Shown here piece after piece: positions 42,371 through 51,512 of a stretch of DNA of 64,000 bases. Location: the NCBI RefSeq assembly GCF_000384395.1, contig NZ_ARWE01000001.1, forward strand, positions 2,072,894-2,136,893. The letters run 5' to 3'. The stretch comes from Geopsychrobacter electrodiphilus DSM 16401 (GTDB taxonomy: Bacteria; Desulfobacterota; Desulfuromonadia; Desulfuromonadales; Geopsychrobacteraceae). A program made the translations under genes and the position numbers. Each line of letters opens with the position of its first letter. The first letter of the stretch is position 1. The notes beneath the pieces are model-generated. The model worked only from the letters and a program-made list of their open reading frames with translations. It searched no databases and was not told the DNA's origin.

Positions 42371-45286
42371 TCAATTATTATCTAAAATATGTGGAGTAAT
42401 AAAAATCATAAGCTCAGCCTTCGTATCAGTAACCTTGGTGGATTTAAATAAATGCCCAAGCCAGGGGATATGCATTAAAAATGGCGTTCCGTTTTCGGAC
42501 TCTGATTTATTATTAATAAATATCCCACCAATAACAGTTGTTTCGCCATCCATAACTAAAACCTTAGTTTGTGCCTTTTTGGTGTCAATACTCGGAGCAG
42601 AGGCTCCCGCAGTAATGGAAGGAGAATCGTTTGTAGCAAGAATCTCAAGTATGACACTATTATCAGGGTTGATTACAGGTTTCACAGTCAACTTTAATTC
42701 TGCGGCAATAAATTCTGTTTTGGGGCCATCGGCGCCAGATGTCTGGTACGGGATTGTCGTCCCCTGGGAAATTGTTGCTTCCTCACCGTTCAAAGTTGTT
42801 ACTCTCGGAGTGGAAACAACCTTAGCGTTACCATTGGACTCAAGTGCTGAAATTCTCAGGTCAAGGACGGTCTGGTCAATGCCAATTCGACCGAAGGTCA
42901 TGCCAGCCCCTAGCCCAGCCTCAGTAGAGGCCAGCCCCCCAACAGGCAGGCCTACCGTAAAATCACCGCCGACACCCAATTGACCTTTACCATAATACTG
43001 GGAACCATCAGCTTTATCGGCATAACGATCTACCCCCCAATTCACCCCAAGATCCCGACTGTAATTGGAGTTAACCTCTACAATACGTGCTTCAATCATA
43101 ACTTGTCGTTCAGGTGTATCCAGAATTTTAATTAACTCTCGAATCTTGTTAATTCGCGCAGGAACGTCATTAACAATCAGCAACTTATTCCGGGAATCTT
43201 CGGTAATACTGCCTCTATCACTCAACAGCTTTTTCGCTGGCCCAGAAACAGCTCCAAGTGTGGCGTAACTTACCGTTATAACCTCAGTGACGGTTGGCTC
43301 AAGCTTCTCTTGAGACTTGACAGCTGTCAATTCAGCCTCTTTCATACTCCTGATAGCATCTTTTGGCATGACACGAACAACGTTACCTTCTTGAATCATC
43401 CCAAGGTTAGTAATATCAAGCACCAGAGCAAGTGCCTGGTCCCAGGGCACGTCAGTCAGGCGCAAGGTCACCTCACCCTTTATTTGATCGGACGCTATAA
43501 TATTCAGGTTACTCACCTCAGCGATTAGTTGCAGAACATTGCGCACGCTGATGTTATCAAAAACGAGGGAAATTTTTTCCCCTTTGAATTCTTTATCAGT
43601 GCCTTTTTCAGGGACTACCTTCTCTATAGGCGAAGCGGAAGTTAACTGACCGGGTTTCGCCGCATCATCTTCCTTAACTACTAATGGGGCCGACTTGGAA
43701 CCTGATGGTTCTGAGTTTTCAGCCACAACGGCAGATTCGACTGCAGTCCCTTTGGTCTTAGGTCGCACTGTTTTATCAACCGGGACTGGAACAATTTCCC
43801 CATCAACGGGCTTAGCTTCAGCAAATCGGCCATCAGTAACTTTAAGGACGACACCATCCTTCAGAGCCACCAACTCATAAGGGGCATTTCCCTTAAGCTG
43901 AACAACAAAGCGTATATCAGAGGACTTACCATTATCGATAAGATAGGGAGTTATTGACTGCACCGCAGTAGGAAATGCCATCGAGGTATAAACGCGTCGG
44001 AGTGACCTGGAGATAGCAGTATTTTTAAGCCCAAATTTAAGGATGCTTCCCTCTTTAACAATGGGGTCAATGTTAACCGGCCCGTCTACGCTGATGTGAT
44101 ATTCTGAGACACCTTTACTTGCAGTAAACTTAATCGAAGATACTGAGGATTCTTCAGGCACGGTCGATAGAGATTGTACAGCAGGGGCCGCGGGCTGTGA
44201 CCAGGAGACATCAACAGTATTTTCGACTCTATTGACTGAAAATTTAGGTAATTGAACATCAGATGATGAGTCAAAAACAAAACGCAGCTTGTCAGCATAG
44301 GGGCCTATTCGTAGCTTGGAAAAGCCGCCGGTCAAGGAGTAATCCCTTTTGCTTTCAGCAGGGGTAACACCAAAAATATCCAACACAAGACGCTTGGGGT
44401 TATCAAGGGTGAAATACCTGAGCCGTTCTATCCCTGCAGAGGCCGATATGGCGACTTGATTCCCCTGTTGATGGATCGTGACCTGGCTACCGGCCACATT
44501 GGTCGTAGCCACATTGGTCGTAGCCAGTTTGTCGGCAGCCAGTTTGTCGGCGGCCAGTTTGTCGGCGGCCAGTTTGTCGGCGGCCAGTTTGTCGGCGGCC
44601 AGTTTGTCGGCGGCCAGTTTGTCGGCGGCCAGTTTGTCGGCAGCCAGTTTGTCAGCAGCCAGTTTGTCGGCAGCCAGCTTGTCGGCAGCCAGTTTGTCGG
44701 CAGCCAGTTTGTCGGCAGCCAGTTTGTCAGCAGCCAGTTTGTCAGCAGCCAGTTTGTCAGCGGCCAGTTTGTCAGCAGCCAGTTTGTCGGCAGCCAGTTT
44801 GTCAGCAGCCAGTTTTTCAGCAGCCAGTTTGTCAGCGGCCAGTTTGTCAGCAGATTGTTTGTCGGCGGCGACCTTGGGCGATTTAGTTGTGGGAAATGTT
44901 AGTGCCATCTCGTTATCAGAAAAATTAACTTTATAATCAACCGAAGAGTCTAAGAGAACTTCGACTCTGACCAAAGAACCTAAAGATAAATCAAAGGTCG
45001 ACAACCGAATCTCCTGGATTCCACCCTGACCAACGAGTATCGGCGACTTCAAATCACCGAGCGTCATCCGGGGAAAATCGACAACTATCCTGACGGGATC
45101 TATGGAATCATAAACGGTATATCGATACCCAACAGGTTGAGACGATACGATATTAACAATCGCCTGGCCACCTACCACCTTAGCAGACACACTTTTCAGG
45201 CTGTTGGGTGTGCTTTCAGCAAAACCGCTGGGCACAACTATAAGCATCAACAATAAAATCCAGATCAACCTACGTAACAATCTCAT
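42371..45286 (-). CDS. pilQ: PilQ, type IV pilus outer-membrane secretin
   Basis: 971 residues with a signal peptide (to about 23, ...PSGFA). AMIN-type peptidoglycan-binding domains lie near residues 30-130, 262-360 and 390-485. Residues 149-253 are 21 tandem LAADK-type pentapeptides. STN/N-domains start at ISLVFDNISVRNVLQLIAEV (about 570). The secretin pore follows from about 700 (VMIEARIVEVNSNYSRDLGV, VVSTPRVTTLNGEEATISQG) and the protein ends ELMIFITPHILDNN. It forms the pilus exit channel. It is last in pilMNOPQ, 40 bases after pilP. The helical Lys/Asp/Ala tract is an unusual insertion between AMIN domains. Confidence 0.95.
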   Translation of the reverse strand: MRLLRRLIWILLLMLIVVPSGFAESTPNSLKSVSAKVVGGQAIVNIVSSQPVGYRYTVYDSIDPVRIVVDFPRMTLGDLKSPILVGQGGIQEIRLSTFDLSLGSLVRVEVLLDSSVDYKVNFSDNEMALTFPTTKSPKVAADKQSADKLAADKLAAEKLAADKLAADKLAADKLAADKLAADKLAADKLAADKLAADKLAADKLAADKLAADKLAADKLAADKLAADKLAADKLAADKLAADKLAADKLAADKLATTNVATTNVAGSQVTIHQQGNQVAISASAGIERLRYFTLDNPKRLVLDIFGVTPAESKRDYSLTGGFSKLRIGPYADKLRFVFDSSSDVQLPKFSVNRVENTVDVSWSQPAAPAVQSLSTVPEESSVSSIKFTASKGVSEYHISVDGPVNIDPIVKEGSILKFGLKNTAISRSLRRVYTSMAFPTAVQSITPYLIDNGKSSDIRFVVQLKGNAPYELVALKDGVVLKVTDGRFAEAKPVDGEIVPVPVDKTVRPKTKGTAVESAVVAENSEPSGSKSAPLVVKEDDAAKPGQLTSASPIEKVVPEKGTDKEFKGEKISLVFDNISVRNVLQLIAEVSNLNIIASDQIKGEVTLRLTDVPWDQALALVLDITNLGMIQEGNVVRVMPKDAIRSMKEAELTAVKSQEKLEPTVTEVITVSYATLGAVSGPAKKLLSDRGSITEDSRNKLLIVNDVPARINKIRELIKILDTPERQVMIEARIVEVNSNYSRDLGVNWGVDRYADKADGSQYYGKGQLGVGGDFTVGLPVGGLASTEAGLGAGMTFGRIGIDQTVLDLRISALESNGNAKVVSTPRVTTLNGEEATISQGTTIPYQTSGADGPKTEFIAAELKLTVKPVINPDNSVILEILATNDSPSITAGASAPSIDTKKAQTKVLVMDGETTVIGGIFINNKSESENGTPFLMHIPWLGHLFKSTKVTDTKAELMIFITPHILDNN
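44528..44842. repeat. pilQ: 21 tandem copies of a 15-bp repeat in pilQ (LAADK)
   Basis: On the plus strand the unit is TTTGTCGGCGGCCAG with a few synonymous changes. One unit encodes LAAEK. Degenerate units flank the array (QSADK on one side, two TTNVA-type units on the other). Copy number changes would keep the reading frame. Confidence 0.95.
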
Positions 45287-45326
45287 AACGGTAATCCCCT
45301 AGCGCCAATTCGTGCTGGTTGCATAT

Positions 45327-45863
45327 TTAATTGTTTTTTTTCTCAGGAATAGTCAAAAACTGTCGACCCTTTATAGGTTTACCAGTCAAATCGATAGTAG
45401 ATTCTTCAACAATGATTTCCGATTTATTAATATCAATGATAACACCATTGTTTTTTCCAATTTTAAGACCAGGCTTCAGAATGTAGTTCTTGCCATCTGG
45501 AGCACTAACCATGGCCCGGGGTGCTCCTTTACCAACTAAGATCGCCTGTATTCTGAATTGGCCCAGATCAAATTTTTCCAGAGGAGTCCTGGGGACACTC
45601 GCTTCCCTGGCGTCCGCTTCTTTCTTCAGCAAAGACTCAAAGGGATCACGTTGACCTATCGGACTATAAACAAAGTCATTCGTTGAATCCTCTTTAACGA
45701 CCTTTTCAGCAGGAGCAGAAGCTCGCGCTGAAGATACCTTCTGAGGCGCCGGCTGCTTAGTGACAGGAGCTGGGTCCTCTCCACAACCCCATAAGGTCAG
45801 AAGTAGACAAAAAATAAATATTTTCGCAACCATCTTCAAGAGGCCCTCATTCATGAATTTCAT
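45327..45863 (-). CDS. pilP: PilP, type IV pilus lipoprotein
   Basis: 178 residues. A signal peptide with lipobox (LTLWGC, Cys about 27) is followed by a Pro/Ala-rich linker (30-60). The compact PilP domain starts at FVYSPIGQRDPFESLLKKEA and has FDLGQFRIQAILVGKGAPRA, then MVSAPDGKNYILKPG and GVIIDINKSEIIVEESTIDL. By family it bridges inner-membrane PilNO to the PilQ secretin. It starts within 6 bases of the pilO stop; internal ATGs four and eleven codons later are alternative starts. Confidence 0.93.
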   Translation of the reverse strand: MKFMNEGLLKMVAKIFIFCLLLTLWGCGEDPAPVTKQPAPQKVSSARASAPAEKVVKEDSTNDFVYSPIGQRDPFESLLKKEADAREASVPRTPLEKFDLGQFRIQAILVGKGAPRAMVSAPDGKNYILKPGLKIGKNNGVIIDINKSEIIVEESTIDLTGKPIKGRQFLTIPEKKNN

Positions 45864-45868
45864 CCAGA

Positions 45869-46459
45869 CTACTGTGTTTTTACACCACTCGGGGAATCAA
45901 TAAATCGGAAAGTTGTCGTTCGACAATCGACATTCAGGATAGTACGACCGGCAACAACCGACGGCTGCCCCATTCTTAACTGATCAATATTTACAATGCG
46001 TGGCAATCGGCCCACAGCATCAAAAAACAGTGCAATATCGTGATAGGATCCGCGCAATTTTAAACTGACTGGCACCTCAGCATAAAACCCTTTGGCAACT
46101 TCAGCCTCTGGTCTAAACTCGAGAACATCGAGGCCCTGAGCTTTTGCCAAATCTCCGATATTTCGCAGTAATTTAAAAATCTCCTTTTTATCTGGCAACT
46201 CTGATAGCGCCTCATCCAACTGAGCTTGCAGGCGTTCATATTCTTCACGAAATTTGGGGAGATTTGCGGCAATGCGTTGTTTTTCAGCAAGAGTAGAGTG
46301 AACGGATTCCAGGCGTTGATCAAGAGCAGTTATTTGCTCTAATTGGCCCTGGTAGAGGAGGAAGTAAAAGCCCACAACCACAAGCATCATCAATATGACG
46401 AGGGTAATTACACGCTGATAAACTGGTCGCCTCAGAAAGCCTTCTAGACGTGGATCCAT
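45869..46459 (-). CDS. pilO: PilO, type IV pilus alignment-complex protein
   Basis: 196 residues. One membrane helix near 20-38 (RVITLVILMMLVVVGFYFLL), then a coiled coil (residues 45-105, LEQITALDQRLESVHSTLAE) and a ferredoxin-like periplasmic domain (VPVSLKLRGSYHDIALFFDA, VGRLPRIVNIDQLRM). It pairs with PilN and contacts PilP. It lies 22 bases after pilN. Confidence 0.93.
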   Translation of the reverse strand: MDPRLEGFLRRPVYQRVITLVILMMLVVVGFYFLLYQGQLEQITALDQRLESVHSTLAEKQRIAANLPKFREEYERLQAQLDEALSELPDKKEIFKLLRNIGDLAKAQGLDVLEFRPEAEVAKGFYAEVPVSLKLRGSYHDIALFFDAVGRLPRIVNIDQLRMGQPSVVAGRTILNVDCRTTTFRFIDSPSGVKTQ

Positions 46460-46481
46460 ATTTTAATCCTACCCTCTCAGA

Positions 46482-47030
46482 CTATTTAACAGGCTTAATC
46501 GCCCGACAAGTCAAAGTGAATTTTTGGAGTTTAACCTGGTTCATCACAAGTTGAGAGATACCGTTAAGTTCAACCTGCGTATAATATGCCGAGGCACCAA
46601 GCCTCTCCATAAAGCTGGCGACGACATTTTCATCTGCAGCAATACCATCAATTTTAACCGAATCTCCGGCGACTGAATAATCAGTCAGCCAGAGTTTATC
46701 AGGCAGAGCCTTATTCAACTCATCCAACAAATGAACCGGACCTGAACGACTATCCTTTAAAACCTGCAATATTTCGAGTTTTTTGGTTAAATCCGTTTGA
46801 AGCTTTTTATAGCGAGAGACTTCGCCGATCTGTTTTTTTAATTGATTAATTTCGGATTCCACGGACGATATTTCATTTGTCCTGGCCTCTATTTTTGTCA
46901 TCATTCTAAAGTACACAGCACCGCAGACAATAGAAACGCCAATGAGGCTAAGCATCAGGATAGATACTTGTGATCTGAGTTTTTCTTTTTTCTGGGCGGC
47001 CCGGACTGGGAGTAGATTTATTTTAATCAT
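46482..47030 (-). CDS. pilN: PilN, type IV pilus assembly protein
   Basis: 182 residues. It begins MIKINLLPVRAAQKKEKLRS, the conserved INLLP motif that binds PilM. A membrane helix follows (about 25-45), then a coiled coil (SSVESEINQLKKQIGEVSRY) and a periplasmic domain (LLDELNKALPDKLWLTDYSV). Its ATG overlaps the pilM stop (ATGA). It links cytoplasmic PilM with periplasmic PilO/PilP. Confidence 0.95.
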   Translation of the reverse strand: MIKINLLPVRAAQKKEKLRSQVSILMLSLIGVSIVCGAVYFRMMTKIEARTNEISSVESEINQLKKQIGEVSRYKKLQTDLTKKLEILQVLKDSRSGPVHLLDELNKALPDKLWLTDYSVAGDSVKIDGIAADENVVASFMERLGASAYYTQVELNGISQLVMNQVKLQKFTLTCRAIKPVK

Positions 47031-48088
47031 TTGTCACCAACCCTTCTCATCGCAAGGCCGGTCGCAACTGACAACATAGGGCCTATCGCCTCCAGGTATT
47101 CAAGATCAAAATCTTTTTCGCTGATAGAAATATTCCTGAAAGGGTTAATCACTTCTGTCTTGGTTCCCAGTTTTCGCTCAAGAGCCTCGCAGACCTGACG
47201 AGAGTTGGAAACCCCTCCAGTTAAATATATTTTGGCAATCTTATCGTCGCTCGATGTCGCGGAGAAAAAGTCGAAGGACCGCTGAACCTCCTGAACAAGG
47301 TTTTCAACTGCATCCGCCAGGACTTCGTCAATAGCTTCTGGATCAACATCATCGATGTTTCGAATTCCCATTTTTGCCAGCTCGGCCTGGTCGCTGCTGA
47401 TGCCGAGTCGCTTCTGCAATTCCTCCCGGATCAAATTGCCACCAGCCTGAATATCGCGGGTAAAAAGAGAGATGTCACCTTTAAGGATATTGACACTGAT
47501 TGCACTCGCCCCCATATCAACCAGGGCAACGACCTCATCCTCGACAAAACCGTAGTTAACGTCAAAAGTATTTTCGGTCGCAAAGCAATCAATATCCATA
47601 ACTACAGGTTCGAGACCCGCCTCAGTAAATACTGCCACGAAATCGTCGACATAATCCTTTTTTGCGGCGACAAGCATAACATTCATCTGGGATGGGTCTT
47701 TGGCATCCGCCCCCAGAATTTGAAAATCGATATTCACCTCAGAGAGATCAAAAGGAATATATTGCTCCGCTTCCCACTGGATACTCGCTTCTAGTTCATC
47801 CTCGGTCATGAGGGAAAGCATAATCTTTCGGATAATTACCGAATGACCTGAGACCGAAGTTGAAATCTTCTTGCCTTTAACATTCATCCCGACAATGAGA
47901 TTACTAATGGCTTGAACAATCGCCGCAGAATCCATGATGGTGTTATCCACGATGGTTTCTGGAGCGAGGGGCAAAATACCAACATTTACAAGTTGATAGT
48001 TCCCACGGGATTCCTTGAGCCTGACGAGCTTCACCGAGCTCGACCCGACATCGATCCCTATCAGATCTTTTTTTGATGAAAACAGCAT
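47027..48088 (-). CDS. pilM: PilM, actin-like type IV pilus protein
   Basis: 353 residues, FtsA/actin-like ATPase fold. DLIGIDVGSSSVKLVRLKES is phosphate motif 1; VVALVDMGASAISVNILKGD and KIYLTGGVSNSRQVCEALER are phosphate 2 and adenosine motifs. The SHS2-like insert includes IMLSLMTEDELEASIQWEAE. It binds the PilN N-terminus at the cytoplasmic face. It starts 41 bases after a small Xre-type regulator gene, which seems to be in the same transcript. Confidence 0.95.
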   Translation of the reverse strand: MLFSSKKDLIGIDVGSSSVKLVRLKESRGNYQLVNVGILPLAPETIVDNTIMDSAAIVQAISNLIVGMNVKGKKISTSVSGHSVIIRKIMLSLMTEDELEASIQWEAEQYIPFDLSEVNIDFQILGADAKDPSQMNVMLVAAKKDYVDDFVAVFTEAGLEPVVMDIDCFATENTFDVNYGFVEDEVVALVDMGASAISVNILKGDISLFTRDIQAGGNLIREELQKRLGISSDQAELAKMGIRNIDDVDPEAIDEVLADAVENLVQEVQRSFDFFSATSSDDKIAKIYLTGGVSNSRQVCEALERKLGTKTEVINPFRNISISEKDFDLEYLEAIGPMLSVATGLAMRRVGDK

Positions 48089-48129
48089 TTTATCCCATCC
48101 AGTAGGAAAAAGGGTTCATGCAACGCACA

Positions 48130-48333
48130 TCATTCCCCTTCGGGGAAGACCTTAGACTTTTCAGAAAGGTTAAGGCCAAGGGCCAAAATTATCTTTCGCA
48201 TCGTATCAACGCGGCAATCACTGCCCTGCTCAATCCGCGAAATGGTCAAAGGAGAAACCCCCGCCTTACGGGCCAATTCTGCCTTACTCATCAGCAGCGC
48301 TTCACGCATCTGTAAAACCTTATTCAATGCCAT
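48130..48333 (-). CDS. Small Xre-family helix-turn-helix regulator at the head of the pil operon
   Basis: 67 residues, nearly all a HTH_3 domain: LLMSKAELARKAGVSPLTIS for helices 1-3, RIEQGSDCRVDTMRKIILAL for the rest, and a short acidic tail. An AGGGTGAG site precedes the ATG. A consensus sigma70 promoter with a palindrome at the predicted start site lies directly upstream. The gene is followed by pilM after 41 bases with no visible terminator, so it may be autoregulated and co-transcribed with pilMNOPQ. Confidence 0.8.
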   Translation of the reverse strand: MALNKVLQMREALLMSKAELARKAGVSPLTISRIEQGSDCRVDTMRKIILALGLNLSEKSKVFPEGE

Positions 48334-48361
48334 CGTCTCACCCTATAATAGTATCAACTTA

Positions 48362-48403
48362 CATCATGATGCGTCATTATAGGTCAAAGATAGCAAGAGT
48401 CAA
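48362..48403 (-). promoter_or_regulatory. Sigma70 promoter of the xre-pilMNOPQ operon with operator-like palindrome
   Basis: On the minus strand, TTGACT (48398-48403), a 16-base spacer and a perfect TATAAT (48376-48381). The 10-bp palindrome CATCATGATG (48362-48371) covers the expected start of transcription, a good place for a repressor such as the Xre protein encoded 30 bases downstream. Confidence 0.75.
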
Positions 48404-48453
48404 GAAGAAATCATTATGATCGTCTTAACATCACCCTGCGAAAAAGATACGAA

Positions 48454-49233
48454 CTACCTTAAAAAGTTAAGGTACCAAGAGATCAGCCGGGGACCCCACA
48501 GTAAGACTATGATCGCCGACACAGCCAGAAAAGGACCAAAAGGCAATGCTAGTCGAGTGTTTTCACGCCGGATAAGCATCAAAGGAAGCCCGACAAATGT
48601 TCCACAAAGAGAAGCAATAAAAATTAACGGGAATATCGCTTTCCAGCCGAGGAATGCTCCAAGCATAGCCAAAAGTTTGATATCGCCCCCGCCCATCCCT
48701 TCCCGCTTGGTTAAAAATTGATAAACCCAGGCAATCGAGAGCAAAAGGCCACCACCAAGCGCTATCCCCAGCAGAGAATCAAACCAGGTCACCCAAGGGA
48801 CAGCGAACGTGCAAGCAAAACCAATAACAATGCCAGGCAGACTGATAACGTCGGGGATAATCTGATGGTCCAGATCAATAAAAGTGATCACGACAAGGCT
48901 CGCTACAAAAATCCAGTAAACGATCGTCGCCGGACTCAGACCAAAATAATAAAGCACCAGGACAAACAGGCCACCCGTCAAGCCTTCAATTATTGGATAA
49001 CGCAATGAAATTTTCTGCCCGCACCCAGCGCACTTTCCTACGAGAAACAGGTAGCTGAAAATCGGGATATTTTGAAACCAGCGGATCCGATGCCCACAAT
49101 GAGGGCAAGAGGATGGCGGCGAAACAATGGATTTCCCTGCAGGAATTCGATAGATGCACACGTTGAGGAAGGAACCGACAACAGCACCCAGGACAAAAGC
49201 GGAACCCAATAAAAAATAATATTCAAATGGCAT
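48454..49233 (-). CDS. pilD: PilD, prepilin peptidase / N-methyltransferase
   Basis: 259 residues, about eight membrane helices. The N-terminal cytoplasmic loop has two CxxC pairs (CPHCGHRIRWFQNIPIFSYL and KCAGCGQKISLRYP) preceded by SFLNVCIYRIP. The aspartyl protease residues lie in DLDHQIIPD and GGGDIKLLAMLGAFLGWK. It cleaves and N-methylates type IV prepilins. The ATG at 49233 overlaps the 3' end of the GT9 gene. It is transcribed toward the xre-pil operon but is separated from it by the sigma70 promoter. Confidence 0.95.
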   Translation of the reverse strand: MPFEYYFLLGSAFVLGAVVGSFLNVCIYRIPAGKSIVSPPSSCPHCGHRIRWFQNIPIFSYLFLVGKCAGCGQKISLRYPIIEGLTGGLFVLVLYYFGLSPATIVYWIFVASLVVITFIDLDHQIIPDVISLPGIVIGFACTFAVPWVTWFDSLLGIALGGGLLLSIAWVYQFLTKREGMGGGDIKLLAMLGAFLGWKAIFPLIFIASLCGTFVGLPLMLIRRENTRLALPFGPFLAVSAIIVLLWGPRLISWYLNFLR

Positions 49234-50326
49234 CAAAAACGACTCTCTTCAATTTCAAGCCCAAAAGTTTCTTCGCAGCAGAAAAAACCTCTTCAACAGA
49301 AATGTCCTGAATGCACTTTGCCCCAATCGGGCAGGGAGGCGTCGTGCCGAACCTGGTGCATGGTGAACAAGGCAACGCATGATTAATGACCGTATGCGAT
49401 TCACCTACTGGAGCCCACTTATCAGCAATTCCTGGGCCAAAAAGTGAAACCGTCGAAACGCCAAGACCTGCTCCGAGATGCAAAACACCAGAATCCCCGC
49501 TGACCAAAAGCTGTGACCGGCTTAAAACGCCAGCCGTCTCTGGCAAATTCGTTTTACCCGCAAGATTTAAACCAGAGGTGTCAGCTAAAATAGCTGCGCC
49601 AACTGCGTAATCCTCTTGTCCACCGACTACAACGACGGAAACTCCCACGTCAAATAACCGAATTGCCAGTTGATGAAACTTCTCAGCGCCCCAGCACCGT
49701 TCAGGAATACTCGCACCAGGGAACAACACCACAAATGGTTTATTCAGTGTGTTCTCAAGAAAATTATCCGCAGATTGTTGAACGCTGGCAGGGACAGCAA
49801 GAAAGGGGTAGGAAATAGGCATAGGTACGTCAATGTTCAGCGGTGTCAGCAGGTCAAAAAAGCTGCGCATTTCATAGCTTTCATGACGGTAACCTATCGA
49901 ATGGGTAAACAAACGTTTCCGCTCATTTGTCCCAAACCCGATCTTAATCGGCGAACGGATTGTACGGGCAACCAGCGCAGAAAGACGATGCCATTGTTCG
50001 CTGTCAATAGCCACATCATAACGTCGCCGCAAGACAAGCAATAAATCGCGCGCATTGTCATAGCAAAAGACTCGATCGACGCCTGGACATAAGGCAAAAA
50101 CCCTATGGTTCCGGTTTTCAGCAAGCACCTCAACGCGACAATCGGGGTAAGCCTTTTTCAGTGCCAAAATCATCGGAATCAGCAACACGGCATCGCCGAT
50201 GCCGCCGGGACGGATGAGCAGGAAGCTGGAAGGAGTCTGTGTAATTGTGGCGACCTGTGCCGGGCGGGGCAGCAAACGGGCAAGTAAGGGGCCGACGAGA
50301 CCATCTATTTTTTTTAGATACAGCAT
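49223..50326 (-). CDS. GT9-family (heptosyltransferase-like) glycosyltransferase
   Basis: About 367 residues from MLYLKKIDGLVGPLLARLLP. The frame is open to an earlier start at 50422 that would overlap the GT2 gene; the start is uncertain. FLLIRPGGIGDAVLLIPMIL is the ADP-heptose transferase N-terminal motif. The C-terminal domain has PFVVLFPGASIPERCWGAEK, then VVVVGGQEDYAVGAAI and LLVSGDSGVLHLGAGLGVST with FGPG. It probably adds heptose or a related sugar to lipid A core or another surface glycan. CSPCTRFGTTPPCPIGAKCI near the end is the Cys-rich stretch common in these enzymes. Confidence 0.85.
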   Translation of the reverse strand: MLYLKKIDGLVGPLLARLLPRPAQVATITQTPSSFLLIRPGGIGDAVLLIPMILALKKAYPDCRVEVLAENRNHRVFALCPGVDRVFCYDNARDLLLVLRRRYDVAIDSEQWHRLSALVARTIRSPIKIGFGTNERKRLFTHSIGYRHESYEMRSFFDLLTPLNIDVPMPISYPFLAVPASVQQSADNFLENTLNKPFVVLFPGASIPERCWGAEKFHQLAIRLFDVGVSVVVVGGQEDYAVGAAILADTSGLNLAGKTNLPETAGVLSRSQLLVSGDSGVLHLGAGLGVSTVSLFGPGIADKWAPVGESHTVINHALPCSPCTRFGTTPPCPIGAKCIQDISVEEVFSAAKKLLGLKLKRVVFDAI

Positions 50327-50385
50327 AGCGATGAGTTCTGATAGCGAATAATAGTTCTTAACTTGAAAAACTTCTAGCGCTCTTC

Positions 50386-51363
50386 TCAAAAAAAATAGCG
50401 AGAAAAATAAAGAAGATACCATCGTCCAAAAAACATAAGCTCATGTAAGATTAGATCTATTACCAATAGAAAATTTTCTAACGAGAGACTACTTAAACTT
50501 GCCTCGCCTCTATAAAGATTTAAAAGAATTGACCACTTGAATAATTCTTTCTTGTTAATATTTAAATATTTTTTCTTCTTAGATAAATTGCTTAATCTAA
50601 TATCTTTTTCTCGCTGTGAAAGGGTATCAACCATTACTTCTGCCATATTTTTTCTTACTTTTAGCACTTCTGAGATGCGAATAGATTTCCCAATTTCAGG
50701 GCATAGGCCGCCACCGACTCGATAAGCCAATAAAGGTTTATCAATGTAGTGAATACTATCTTCTACGATTGCCCTGAACCCAAGCACTAGGTCTTCGTAG
50801 GCCATTTTGTAATCAATATTTCCATATTTTTCAAAAAGTTCTTTACTCCATGCGGCACTAGCCCCTAGATAAATGCTATCAGAAGTGCAAGCTTCGGCCA
50901 AAGAAAGCTGTCGGCGCAATTTCACGTTTGGAGCTTCGGTACCTAATCGGCTACCATGTTTATCAATTTCATAGGCCTTCGAGTGAATCAAGAGAGGTTT
51001 CCCAAATGAGATAAAATTTTTAACGATTTCACTTGTTCTATTAGGGAACGAGATATCATCCCCGGCAGACGCAATGATTAGATCACCCGTGGAAATGTTA
51101 AATAATTTATTTACATGGGCAATCAAGCCAAGATTTTTTTTATTTCTATTTACCCGCACGTGGTGTTTGCCACGGTAAGCAGCAACTTCATGTTTGATAA
51201 TTGAAAATGTTGAGTCAGTCGATGCATCATCCGAAATGATTATTTCAAGGGGCGAGTATGTCTGCCGTAAAGCACCTTGAATTGAATCATGAATAAATTT
51301 TTCCTGGTTATATGCAAAAATTACAAAGGTAACCAACGGTGAAGTTTTCATCGAGAAGTTCAA
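50386..51363 (-). CDS. GT2-family glycosyltransferase
   Basis: 325 residues. PLVTFVIFAYNQEKFIHDSI and PLEIIISDDASTDSTFSII form the nucleotide-binding half. ASAGDDISFPNRTSEIV holds the DxD-like metal motif. MAYEDLVLGFRAIVEDSIHY gives the catalytic-base region. A basic C-terminal tail with hydrophobic stretches (about 280-325) may bind the membrane. Either ATG at 51363 or 51351 could be the start. An IS4-type element lies upstream and separates it from the Wzx gene. It is AT-rich in its second half. Specificity is unknown. Confidence 0.84.
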   Translation of the reverse strand: MNFSMKTSPLVTFVIFAYNQEKFIHDSIQGALRQTYSPLEIIISDDASTDSTFSIIKHEVAAYRGKHHVRVNRNKKNLGLIAHVNKLFNISTGDLIIASAGDDISFPNRTSEIVKNFISFGKPLLIHSKAYEIDKHGSRLGTEAPNVKLRRQLSLAEACTSDSIYLGASAAWSKELFEKYGNIDYKMAYEDLVLGFRAIVEDSIHYIDKPLLAYRVGGGLCPEIGKSIRISEVLKVRKNMAEVMVDTLSQREKDIRLSNLSKKKKYLNINKKELFKWSILLNLYRGEASLSSLSLENFLLVIDLILHELMFFGRWYLLYFSRYFF

Positions 51364-51512
51364 TATGAAGGTTTGATGTTGGGTATGTATATAGTTGTAT
51401 TCATGCGCAGCATAATTTCGATAGACCTTCTTTTATTTTATAGATGCTAAAGGTGTAAAACTTCAAGGATATAACTCTCTTTTTCTTCATACCAGAATTA
51501 TATACAATATAT

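Noticed and set aside
44528-44842. CRISPR-like tandem array
   Set aside because: The 15-bp units are directly adjacent with no spacers and encode a regular pentapeptide inside pilQ. No cas genes and no true CRISPR array were seen anywhere in the window.
44456-44936. Two long plus-strand open frames with repeats of QFVGG and AASLS
   Set aside because: They are read from the opposite strand of the 15-bp pilQ repeat array; a 15-base period keeps all frames open. The pilQ frame is continuous with known domains on both sides.
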